Source of the DNA: Paenibacillus albus
GTDB lineage: Bacteria; Bacillota; Bacilli; Paenibacillales; Paenibacillaceae
DNA length: 64,000 nucleotides
Assembly: GCF_003952225.1 (NCBI RefSeq)
Contig: NZ_CP034437.1
Coordinates: 6,186,001 to 6,250,000 of the forward strand
Direction: 5' to 3'
Below are positions 52,645-60,371 of the stretch, piece after piece. Below the pieces are notes generated by a model. That model did not search any database. It was not told the DNA's origin and was given only the letters and a program-made list of their open reading frames with translations. Each line of letters begins with the position of its first letter. Within the stretch, counting starts at the first letter, position 1. The position numbers were made by a program, and so were the translations under genes.

Positions 52645-53988
52645 CTACTTTCTGCTTTCTTGATTGGCGATAAGATCCCGCAACCAATACCCGCTATCGC
52701 GAACGGTGCGCTGCTGGGTCTCGTGATCCACATGGAGAAGTCCCATTCGGCAAGCTAGCCCGGAATTCCACTCGAAATTGTCGAGCAGCGACCAATAGAA
52801 ATATCCTCTAATATCGGATCCCTCGTCAATGGCTTCTCGCAGTGACTTCAAGTAATGGGTAAGATAGTCGATTCGGTCATTATCCGCAATCTCATCTCCT
52901 ACGGTCCCGTTCTCGGTTATGTAAACGACGGGATTCCCATATTCCTCGCGATAGCGCTTGGCTAGCTCCTTAAAGCCCTCTGGATAGCCATGGGCACCAA
53001 GGATTGGATGCGCATATCGATCGTCGGTATAGCCTCTATCGACCCATGTTTTCAAGAAAGGAATGTACCCTTTTCTCGTGGCAAAAATCCGACCGTAATA
53101 ATTAACCCCTAGAAAATCAATGGGCTGATTAATGGCTTCCATATCGCCTTGATGAATCTTAGGTGCGATCGGCCACAGCTTAGACAGCAGCTCCTCTGGA
53201 TATTTCCCTTTAAATATGCCATCCAAGTAGAACCGGTTGATGAACATATCCGCCATCTTGACCGATTCCATCTCCTTCTCGCTTGCTTCATAGTTAGCCG
53301 GATAAACGGGAAACTGGCTGAGCGTGACGCCGATGTTTAAATCTGTGCGCATGCTTCTCATCGCTTGTACCGCAAGACCGTGTCCAAGAAGCTGGTGATG
53401 CGCAACCTTGAAATAGGTCCAAGGGTTCCGAATACCAGGCGCATGCTCGCCGAGAAAATGCCCCATCATGGCGTGCTCCCACGGCTCATTCAACGTAATC
53501 CAGTCCTTAACGCGATCTCCGAGTCTTTGGACGACGAGTCCCGCATACTCCGCAAAGTATTGTGCGGTTTCTCTGCCGGCAAAGCCTTTATATTTCTCAA
53601 ACAACGCGTACGGTGTATCCCAATGAAAGAGCGTTACGAACGGTCGTATCCCCTTTTCCAACAAGGCGTCTACCAGACGGTCATAATACTCCAATCCCTT
53701 TTGGTTTACTGCTCCCCTGCCTTCAGGCATCACTCTCGACCAACTGATCGAAAACCGGTAAGCATCCATTTGAAGACTGCTCATGAGGTCGATATCCTTT
53801 TGAAAATCATGATAGGTATTGCAAGCTACGTCACCCGTGCTGCCGTCGCGAATCTTGCCTTTCGTATGAGAGAACTTATCCCAAATCGACATTCCCTTAC
53901 CGTCTTCATTCCAGCCCCCTTCAATCTGATAGGCGGCTGTGGCCGTTCCAAACAGAAAACCCTTTCCAAATTGCGTAAACATGTTCAT
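52645..53988 (-). CDS. GH1 beta-glucosidase/beta-galactosidase
   Basis: 447-residue retaining enzyme. Landmarks are FLFGTATAAYQIEGG, the acid/base Glu168 in TLNEPW, and the nucleophile Glu359 in YITENG. The sugar-binding DNFEWNSG is near the C-terminus. There is no signal peptide and no phospho-sugar signature that I can identify, so it likely hydrolyses imported beta-glucosides or galactosides in the cytosol. The ATG at 53988 is close to AAGGGG; a second ATG two codons later has better spacing. Convergent with the AraC gene. Confidence 0.9.
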   Translation of the reverse strand: MNMFTQFGKGFLFGTATAAYQIEGGWNEDGKGMSIWDKFSHTKGKIRDGSTGDVACNTYHDFQKDIDLMSSLQMDAYRFSISWSRVMPEGRGAVNQKGLEYYDRLVDALLEKGIRPFVTLFHWDTPYALFEKYKGFAGRETAQYFAEYAGLVVQRLGDRVKDWITLNEPWEHAMMGHFLGEHAPGIRNPWTYFKVAHHQLLGHGLAVQAMRSMRTDLNIGVTLSQFPVYPANYEASEKEMESVKMADMFINRFYLDGIFKGKYPEELLSKLWPIAPKIHQGDMEAINQPIDFLGVNYYGRIFATRKGYIPFLKTWVDRGYTDDRYAHPILGAHGYPEGFKELAKRYREEYGNPVVYITENGTVGDEIADNDRIDYLTHYLKSLREAIDEGSDIRGYFYWSLLDNFEWNSGLACRMGLLHVDHETQQRTVRDSGYWLRDLIANQESRK

Positions 53989-54198
53989 GTGCCCCTTTTC
54001 TTAAAATTAAGCCTAGAGTAACAACGCAATAAAGGGTTAGCAGTCTGTCCCTTCTGTCTAGCAAACCCGTAGTGATCGCGATGTACAGAAGACGTTCAAT
54101 TTACTTGCAAACCGTTTCGCTCTGGATTCATACCTAAAAAATAGAATTGTACTGACTAGTCAGTTTAATGATAATAGTTAGAGTCATTCGCGTCAATA

Positions 54199-54440
54199 TC
54201 AACCGAATACCGAGCATCGTTTCAGCCGCTTCGACATGACTTCATTGATGAGCAATGCCATGATGATGGGGACCGGGAACTCGAAGACCAACCGTCCGAA
54301 AGCGATTAGAAACAGATCATGGAAGTTCTTAAGTCCTGACCATGGGCTGCCAGCGATCCCGCCTGTGAAGTATTCCTTGAATGCGAGAATGATCCCGTGA
54401 TGCCGTATGGAGAATATTTAGCAGCTTGCATACCGAAGAC
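54199..54440 (-). pseudogene. Remnant of an LplB-type ABC permease
   Basis: Reading on the minus strand, one frame gives LFYVFGMQAAKYSPYGI and a shifted frame continues GIILAFKEYFTGGIAGSPWSGLKNFHDLF, then FPVPIIMALLINEVMSKRLKR to a TGA at 54199. These match successive parts of LplB-type permeases such as the intact copy at 49.4-50.4 kb. About 15 residues between DLF and FPVP are missing and everything after LINEV is gone. It appears to be a fragment left by deletion. Confidence 0.65.
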
Positions 54441-54479
54441 ATAGAAAAGAGCATCCAAGCTTGAATGCTTGGATGCTCT
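54441..54479 (-). terminator. Intrinsic terminator after KduD gene
   Basis: A perfect 12-bp stem, GAGCATCCAAGC (54450-54461) with its complement at 54468-54479, is followed on the minus strand by TTTTCTAT. Confidence 0.85.
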
Positions 54480-54492
54480 CTCTATATACTTA

Positions 54493-55251
54493 TTATCTCG
54501 ACATCCAACCGCCGTCTACGCAGAGCACTTCACCGCTCATATAATCGGACGCGGCTGAAGCTAGAAACACGACAGGCCCCTGCAAATCTTCTGGAGTTCC
54601 CCAACGTCCCGCTGGGATTCGCCCTAAGATTTGGTTGTTTCGCTCCGCGTCTGCCCGCAAGGCCGCTGTATTATCTGTCTCCATATAGCCAGGAGCGATC
54701 GCATTGACGGAGATGCCCTTGCCCGCCCACTCATTAGCAAGCGCCTTTGTCACGCCGACAACCCCATGCTTCGCCGCCGTATATCCGGGAACGTTAATGC
54801 CGCCTTGAAAAGAGAGCATCGAAGCAATATTAATGATTTTGCCACCGCTGCCTTGCTCCAGCATCCTCCGTCCGACAAGTTGACTAAGGAAGAATACGGT
54901 GTTCAAGTTCAGGTTCAGCACATCGTGCCAATCCTGTGCCGAATGCTCGGCGGCAGGTGTCCGGCGGATAATGCCGGAATTGTTGACCAGAATATCGATC
55001 CGGCCGAACCGTTCAATCACTTCATCGATAACAGCCGGCAGCACTTGCTCATCGCTTAAGTCGGCAGTGATGGTATGTACTTGTCTGCCCATCGCTTCGA
55101 TGCGCTGATGCACATCCCGAATCCGATCCCGGCTCGATACGATGGCCACGTCCGCACCCGCTTCTGCTAGACCAATCGAGATGGCTGCTCCTAGCCCCAC
55201 TGCTCCGCCCGTCACTAATGCGACCTTACCCGTTAAGTCGAACAGTTTCAT
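54493..55251 (-). CDS. kduD: 2-dehydro-3-deoxy-D-gluconate 5-dehydrogenase (KduD), SDR family
   Basis: 252-residue short-chain dehydrogenase. It has the cofactor loop TGGAVGLGAAI, NNSG, the catalytic Ser/Tyr/Lys set (IASMLSFQGG, YTAAKHG) and the C-terminal YMSGEVLCVDGGWMSR typical of KduD. It reduces 2,5-diketo-3-deoxygluconate to KDG with NADH in pectin uronate breakdown. The ATG has AAGGAGG 7 nt upstream. It lies 20 nt after kduI, whose product feeds it, which fixes the assignment. Confidence 0.9.
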   Translation of the reverse strand: MKLFDLTGKVALVTGGAVGLGAAISIGLAEAGADVAIVSSRDRIRDVHQRIEAMGRQVHTITADLSDEQVLPAVIDEVIERFGRIDILVNNSGIIRRTPAAEHSAQDWHDVLNLNLNTVFFLSQLVGRRMLEQGSGGKIINIASMLSFQGGINVPGYTAAKHGVVGVTKALANEWAGKGISVNAIAPGYMETDNTAALRADAERNNQILGRIPAGRWGTPEDLQGPVVFLASAASDYMSGEVLCVDGGWMSR

Positions 55252-55271
55252 ATCCGCTCCTCCTTCGTGAT

Positions 55272-56105
55272 CTATCGCAGTTCTTGCATCGCTACGGGGT
55301 CCATATCCGAAAACTCTTGGTTCTCGCCAGCCATCGACCAGATAAACGTGTAATTATTCGTTCCGACACCGCTATGAATGGACCAGCTCGGCGATATGAC
55401 TGCTTGTTCATTACGAACGACAATGTGGCGCGTCTCGTCCGGCTCGCCCATGAGATGGAACACCACGCCATCTTGCGGCATGTCGAAGTAGAAGTAGACC
55501 TCCGATCGGCGGTTATGCGTATGACAAGGCATCGTATTCCACATGTTGCCCGGCTTCAACAGCGTCATCCCCATCACGAGCTGACAGCTCTGCACGCCTT
55601 GCAGATGGATGTATTTATAGATCGTCCGTTCATTGGAAGAGCTAATGCTGCCAAGGTGGTTCGGCTCAGCCTCATCAATGCTGACTTTAACCGTAGGGTA
55701 AGCTCTGTGGGCAGGTGTTGAGCTTAAGTAGAAGCGCGCAGGCGACGAAGTATCCAAGCTGTCGAACATAACCTCTTCATGCCCAAGCCCAATATAAAGG
55801 CAGTCTTTCGTCTCCAGCACATACTGCTCACCATCAACAGTTACCCTACCTGCAGGCCCGACATTAATAATGCCGATTTCCCTTCTCTCGAGAAAATAAT
55901 CAGCCCCCATCTCTTTTCGGTCCGCCTCAAGCTTGATCGTCTGTGCGGTGGGAATTACCCCCCCAGTAATAAAACGGTCAACATGGCTGTAAGAGAGTCG
56001 CAGCTCACCAGGGACAAACAGCTCTTCTATCAAATATTCCTTGCGAAGTCGTGCAGTATCATAGGTTTTGGCTTCAGCCGGGTTAGTCGCATAGCGGATT
56101 TCCAT
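55272..56105 (-). CDS. kduI: 5-keto-4-deoxyuronate isomerase (KduI)
   Basis: 277-residue cupin enzyme converting 4-deoxy-L-threo-5-hexosulose uronate to 2,5-diketo-3-deoxygluconate. The start region MEIRYATNPAEAKTYDTARLR and FLERREIGIINVG are typical. The zinc ligands are visible: His residues in MPCHTHNRRSEVYFYFDMP with the Glu, and the later His in SWSIHSG. I use the ATG at 56105 with GGAGGG 8 nt upstream; the ATG two codons earlier is too close to it. It acts downstream of pectate or unsaturated-galacturonyl hydrolases, which lie outside this window. Confidence 0.92.
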   Translation of the reverse strand: MEIRYATNPAEAKTYDTARLRKEYLIEELFVPGELRLSYSHVDRFITGGVIPTAQTIKLEADRKEMGADYFLERREIGIINVGPAGRVTVDGEQYVLETKDCLYIGLGHEEVMFDSLDTSSPARFYLSSTPAHRAYPTVKVSIDEAEPNHLGSISSSNERTIYKYIHLQGVQSCQLVMGMTLLKPGNMWNTMPCHTHNRRSEVYFYFDMPQDGVVFHLMGEPDETRHIVVRNEQAVISPSWSIHSGVGTNNYTFIWSMAGENQEFSDMDPVAMQELR

Positions 56106-56182
56106 GGTCATTTCCCTCCGGAATTAGAATGATTCTTTCATTTTCTTTGGTCTGCAATTGATCTGATCAATAGCGTGCATCA

Positions 56183-56472
56183 TCACTTGAATGTGACACT
56201 CTGAATCTCCGAATCGAAGTCTGGATTCACCGGTCGCGTTGTGCAGCCCAGGTGAAACTCAGCCTCATCTGCCTCGTTCCCCCAGTCGAGCTCGATACGG
56301 CCAGCTGGAATCTTGGTCGACGTAGCCGTGTGACGGTTAACTGATACTTTCGGCGAATCGTATCGATATCCTTCCGTTTGACAAGTTCGATTAAATTCGA
56401 ATACGTATAGTCCTCGGTCATTGCTTCATCAGCCACTAGGGTATCCCAATGCTGCACCTTATCCATGCTCAT
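56183..56472 (-). pseudogene. Small protein of about 96 residues, frameshifted, function unknown
   Basis: The ATG at 56472 follows AGGAG by about 11 nt. The frame gives MSMDKVQHWDTLVADEAMTE and then DIDTIRRKYQLTVT before it turns into a low-quality tail ending at 56227. Adding one base near 56330 yields TATSTKIPAGRIELDWGNEADEAEFHLG and onward to NPDFDSEIQSVTFK with a stop at 56183. So the native protein was about 96 residues. It lies 77 nt before kduI on the same strand, behind the GH36 terminator. I do not recognise a family; the acidic beta-rich end could be part of a carbohydrate-binding fold. Confidence 0.5.
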
Positions 56473-56504
56473 AGTTAAACGCTCTCCTAGTTATATATCG
56501 TTGT

Positions 56505-56549
56505 ATAAAAAATAAACGACTTTCCATACGAACTGTATGGAGAGTCGTT
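56505..56549 (-). terminator. Intrinsic terminator after GH36 gene
   Basis: AACGACTTTCCATAC (56515-56529) pairs with GTATGGAGAGTCGTT (56535-56549), one mismatch. The minus strand continues TATTTTTTATAC. Confidence 0.85.
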
Positions 56550-56570
56550 AGAATTCGGTATAGACAGCGG

Positions 56571-58349
56571 TTAGCTGCAAACAAGAAGTCTCGCATGATG
56601 TGGACGAAGCTCAATGGTTATCCGATCGACAAACGCACCAAGCTCCTCATCCGTCCAATAATCGGTAATTGTGCAAGTTTGCGGTAATGCCACCTCAATG
56701 GCAGCCGATTCATCAAGGTCATTGAACACGGCAACTACAGTGCTATCCCCTGCTTCAACTCTACCTACCTTAAAGCTGATATGATCAAACTTTGCTGCGA
56801 TGTTAGTAGGTTGGAGCAACTTCTGAAGTGTCGATCTCGCTCGGTCGGATTGCGTCAGCAAGTTATCTCCGGAGAGAACCATTCCGCCGGAGCAATAGAC
56901 TTGCGCCGCGTGGAACTGAAACTCATCTTCCGTCAGCTGACTTTCTTTTCTTATCAAATTACCATCAGGCCCTATTTGATCCTTACTGTGGTTCTCCAGC
57001 AAAATACAATCAGGGTCGTTGACCCACAACTGATTATGCTGCCAATTCCGCCAGAAGTTCTCCTTCGCATTCTTTTTCATTGTGCTCCAAGAGTATGAGA
57101 TATCATCTGTAATTCTCATGCCGTGAACCACACCGAGCGAAGGCCACATTGGCGCATTGCAGCCAAGAATGAAGCTATCTGCCCCAGCCCCCTCGAGCAC
57201 AGCACGCATCCCTTCCCGGTAAGCCTCAACCCTCGTTGTATTCGTCTTGAAATAGGTTCCCCCATGTAGTGCGCCCCACATATTCGCATCCAGTTTGAAA
57301 AACCTGCAGCCCCACTCTTCACGCATCGTCCGAAAAACATGCTTCAGATAGTTCTGCGCTTCCGGATGTGTCCCATCTAGCATATACCACGGGCCGTTGC
57401 GCCACCCGCCGAAAGAGACTCTATCAGATGCGAGCGGACTGCCGCTAGCGTCTTTAATAAACCAATCTGGATGATCTCGGAAGAGTTCAGAATCTTGCTC
57501 CGCTATGAAAGGGGCGACCCACATTGCCGGCTCAAGCCCTTTATCTAAGATGGTACGACAAAGTGCCTTCATATCTTGAAAAGCAGGACCCGGAATTAAC
57601 CAATCGCCCATGTAGGCTTGATAGCCGTCGTCGATAAGTACGAACCTGAGCTGTTCAAGATACTCCGCAGACATGACGTCCATATTGGCTTTCACATCAG
57701 CTTCTGTGACTTCGGGTCCATACCAATACCAAGAGCACCACCCGGTCGGCACTTTCTCCACTTGTAAGAGGGGATGATGGATTCGAATCGATGCAGCTAC
57801 TTGTGCGAAGAGTTCATTATGATCGGGTCCTTGTACGATTTCGAAATGCTCCAGCTCCCAGCTTTCACCTGCCTCAATTCGCACTCCATCCGTTACAAGC
57901 ACAATCTCAATCATTCCTTGACCGATCCTAATCTCACCGTTAAACCGGCGACAGGAGGTAAAAGCCATTAGCACTGCATCAGCATCCAATGGAGAGAGTA
58001 GAGCGAGATTGTAGACCGTTTGGAAGCCTTCGGCTTGAGGAATTTTGTAATGATCGCGATCGCTATAACCCGCAATGAGGCTCACATTATCAATTGTGCC
58101 GGCATATTGCGAGAGCATACTGTAGCCTTCCCCATAGACAGGAGTGTTAGGGTCGAATGGCAAATCGCGCTGGAACAGCACGATTTCTTTAATGCTGCAG
58201 CCAGTCACTCCCCTGTTAATCAGCGTGGAAGTACAGCTATCTCCGTTCCAATGGTGCTGCAGCTCAAGCCGTTCAGGATCTGCCACTTCTGTTTCTACTA
58301 ACCTTACGGACGAGTTCGATTGCTTCAGATGAAACAAGTTTTCTGGCAT
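56571..58349 (-). CDS. Alpha-galactosidase-like enzyme (GH36/clan GH-D)
   Basis: 592-residue retaining glycosidase. The N-terminal beta-domain (1-195) precedes the barrel starting PTGWCSWYWYG. Substrate and catalytic segments are FVLIDDGYQ, the nucleophile Asp354 in FFKLDAN, and the acid/base Asp (415 or 416) in MRITDDISYSW. There is no signal peptide, so the substrate must be imported. Length is shorter than the 700-residue GH36 group, so another clan GH-D specificity (for example raffinose-type or alpha-N-acetylgalactosamine) is possible. The ATG has GGAGG about 8 nt upstream. Divergent from an AraC regulator. Confidence 0.85.
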   Translation of the reverse strand: MPENLFHLKQSNSSVRLVETEVADPERLELQHHWNGDSCTSTLINRGVTGCSIKEIVLFQRDLPFDPNTPVYGEGYSMLSQYAGTIDNVSLIAGYSDRDHYKIPQAEGFQTVYNLALLSPLDADAVLMAFTSCRRFNGEIRIGQGMIEIVLVTDGVRIEAGESWELEHFEIVQGPDHNELFAQVAASIRIHHPLLQVEKVPTGWCSWYWYGPEVTEADVKANMDVMSAEYLEQLRFVLIDDGYQAYMGDWLIPGPAFQDMKALCRTILDKGLEPAMWVAPFIAEQDSELFRDHPDWFIKDASGSPLASDRVSFGGWRNGPWYMLDGTHPEAQNYLKHVFRTMREEWGCRFFKLDANMWGALHGGTYFKTNTTRVEAYREGMRAVLEGAGADSFILGCNAPMWPSLGVVHGMRITDDISYSWSTMKKNAKENFWRNWQHNQLWVNDPDCILLENHSKDQIGPDGNLIRKESQLTEDEFQFHAAQVYCSGGMVLSGDNLLTQSDRARSTLQKLLQPTNIAAKFDHISFKVGRVEAGDSTVVAVFNDLDESAAIEVALPQTCTITDYWTDEELGAFVDRITIELRPHHARLLVCS

Positions 58350-58491
58350 TGACTAATCCTCCACCTCTTTTAAAGCACGTATTTGTACCTCATCTTACTA
58401 AAACAAGGTGAAGCTGGCTTTGGAATATGCTATACTTTTTGCACAATTCGAGGATAAAATGATGCATACCCGTAAAGGAGATATCACGCAT

Positions 58492-59403
58492 ATGGCCGAT
58501 CAGATTATACAAACCGCATTCGAAGATATTCGCTCACGTATCGTGGGTGCAGGCATATATCCGTTTCGTCCGAGTGAAATTGTCACCCCCCGGCTGCCAT
58601 ATGCCCACTCCTTTGTTTATATTAAGAGCGGCAAAGGTATCGTTACGATCGACGGAAACGAGTATCAAGCGAAGCCGCATGACTTGTTCTACTTCGAGCC
58701 GGGCATCGTGCATAGTTACATTGCTGACAGCGAGGAGCCGATGGTACATGCGTCGGTGTATGTGGATTTACTCTGGAATACAAGCCCGAAGCTTAAAGGA
58801 GACAAAGGTCTTAACGAGCACCGGCTTGAGAAGTATGATCCCCAGCTGAGCACAGCCCGGATCAAATTTATTGCAGAACCAGAGACTCCCGTGCAGTGGC
58901 CTCCGGCTGTTCAAACCTCCATTCCTGCTCAAGCGGATTGGCTGGAAGCCTTTTTATCCGTGATCCATCATTTCGACTCGAATGATTTTTCGACCGCCAT
59001 CTGGCTTCGATCATTATTCGAGACCTTTTTGGTCGGTTTTGTGCGTTTCTTGGCTCATCCTTATGTGCCGACTGATCCCCGCATACGCCGTATCATTGCA
59101 TGGATGCAAACTAATATGACAAGTGACTTTCAGCCTGCAGTTTGGGCCAATTCCTTTCATATCAGCGAAGCGTATTTGTATGAGCTGTTCCGCAAAGAAA
59201 CAGGCAATAGCCCGCAACAGTACTTTATGAGCTTCCGTCTTGAACAAGCAAAAACCGAGCTCCGCGAGACGAACCTTTCGGTTACAGACATCGCGGATAA
59301 GCTCGGCTTTTCCTCTGTGCATTATTTTTCGAGACAGTTCTCGAAGCATCTTCATGAATCACCCAATCAGTACCGGAAGCGTGTACGCTTGTCAATTCCA
59401 TAG
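58492..59403 (+). CDS. AraC-family transcriptional regulator
   Basis: 303-residue regulator. The cupin domain contains SFVYIKSGKGIVTIDG and HDLFYFEPGIVHSYIAD. The HTH pair reads ANSFHISEAYLYELFRKETGNSPQQYF and LGFSSVHYFSRQFSKHLHESPNQYRK. I prefer the ATG at 58492, 11 nt after AAAGGAG; an in-frame GTG at 58408 and ATGs near 58459 are alternatives. It is divergent from the GH36 gene, its probable target. Confidence 0.82.
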   Translation: MADQIIQTAFEDIRSRIVGAGIYPFRPSEIVTPRLPYAHSFVYIKSGKGIVTIDGNEYQAKPHDLFYFEPGIVHSYIADSEEPMVHASVYVDLLWNTSPKLKGDKGLNEHRLEKYDPQLSTARIKFIAEPETPVQWPPAVQTSIPAQADWLEAFLSVIHHFDSNDFSTAIWLRSLFETFLVGFVRFLAHPYVPTDPRIRRIIAWMQTNMTSDFQPAVWANSFHISEAYLYELFRKETGNSPQQYFMSFRLEQAKTELRETNLSVTDIADKLGFSSVHYFSRQFSKHLHESPNQYRKRVRLSIP

Positions 59404-59451
59404 GCATAGCCTCGCATATAAGGTGCGTTTGCTTGAAATATCACAGCAGAC

Positions 59452-59478
59452 AAAAAATAACCCGCTCGAAGGCGGGTT
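59452..59478 (-). terminator. Hairpin terminator
   Basis: AACCCGC (59459-59465) pairs with GCGGGTT (59472-59478) with a TCGAAG loop; the minus strand runs into TATTTTTTG. Confidence 0.65.
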
Positions 59479-59697
59479 CAAGTCGTGCTATATACAATTC
59501 ATTATAAGTTTATCTATAAGGGCTATGAGCATAAATTCTCACTAATGCGATTCTTGGTTGTATCTGAGATGAATATTCGCATGGGTAACTAAATCACATT
59601 ATTGTTTAAGAGATGACTTTCATCGCCATAACACAAAATAAAACCTAACCCTAGCACCGCCTTTCGCGAGGGAAAGAACTATACTAGCATATAAAAT

Positions 59698-59740
59698 AAA
59701 AAAGAAGTACTTACATTTGTGATGTCAGTACTTCTTTTTT
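59698..59740. terminator. Bidirectional intrinsic terminator
   Basis: AAAAAAGAAGTACT (59698-59711) and AGTACTTCTTTTTT (59727-59740) are exact complements, giving a U6 tail in both directions. It should end the GH35-DUF5054-rhaM operon and any readthrough from the AraC gene. Confidence 0.85.
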
Positions 59741-60041
59741 CGTCTTGTGCAGCTTCACTCCTGGTTAATATAAAATTGAAGGCAGCGATGAAGGCGTCCT
59801 CTTCTTCATTATATTTTTAACTGCTCTTTCCATGGATCCCCGCGGAGGATACAGAGCAACCATTGTTGAGAGATTATTTTACTTTTCTAATTTAACTCAT
59901 TCATGGCTTGTTACGATATTGCGTGAGCATTCTGTGAGCATCCCCCTTATCCAATCGATCTCATTAAAGGAGGTTAGCACGAGCGCTTTAGTTCGTAAAG
60001 TTCAAATGCTTCCCTGTTACCATATTTATTGATATTCGAGA

Positions 60042-60353
60042 TTAGGTCCCGGAGAAGTTGAATATTTCATTGGCGTCCGTCCAAAATTCAGCGAAGCAAT
60101 CGCCAGTCAGCCTATGCCAGCGTTCCTCGAGCTCACGAGCCACGACGCGATCCGATACTTCAAGCGCAGAATCGGTCTCTACAATCATGAACAGTGTCAG
60201 GCCTTCGCGGAATATACGGAGCGATACGATGCCCGCTTCCCGCATATGCTTCAGATTTATGTCCGGTATTCCGTCGTGAAGCTTCTGGTACAAGTCTACT
60301 TTGTCCGGTTGCAGCTTTGCTGTCCTAATCATCGTTTGCCGAGTGGCGTTCAT
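60042..60353 (-). CDS. rhaM: L-rhamnose mutarotase
   Basis: 103-residue enzyme that interconverts alpha and beta L-rhamnose (and related sugars). Family residues are present: KLQPDKVDLYQKLHDGIPDINLKHMREAGI with the catalytic His, RIFREGLTLFMIVE, and the end CFAEFWTDANEIFNF with paired aromatic residues. Length equals the family norm. The ATG has AGGAGAGG upstream. It starts 18 nt after the DUF5054 gene as the last gene of the operon. Its presence suggests that the operon's glycosidases release L-rhamnose or a similar deoxy sugar. Confidence 0.88.
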   Translation of the reverse strand: MNATRQTMIRTAKLQPDKVDLYQKLHDGIPDINLKHMREAGIVSLRIFREGLTLFMIVETDSALEVSDRVVARELEERWHRLTGDCFAEFWTDANEIFNFSGT

Positions 60354-60371
60354 GATCGATATACACCTCTC

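Larger units (their letters stand above)
53989..54492. other. Region between GH1 and KduD genes
   Basis: 504 bp holding the GH1 5' region, a decayed permease fragment (54199-54440) and the KduD terminator. I see no intact gene. An imperfect dyad GCAAACCGTTTCGC occurs near 54107 upstream of GH1. Confidence 0.6.
59404..60041. other. Long intergenic region, no convincing gene
   Basis: 638 bp with two terminator-type hairpins (59459-59478 and 59698-59740). A 66-codon frame at 59832-60032 has no ribosome site and no recognisable product. The rest shows nothing I can name. Confidence 0.6.

Noticed and set aside
54107..54120. GCAAACCGTTTCGC considered as a LacI or CcpA site for GH1
   Set aside because: Only partly palindromic and the ends do not fit the cre consensus; too weak to list as a site.
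59832..60032. 66-codon open frame between two operons
   Set aside because: No ribosome site before the start and no recognisable domain; I looked for integrase-like motifs and found none.
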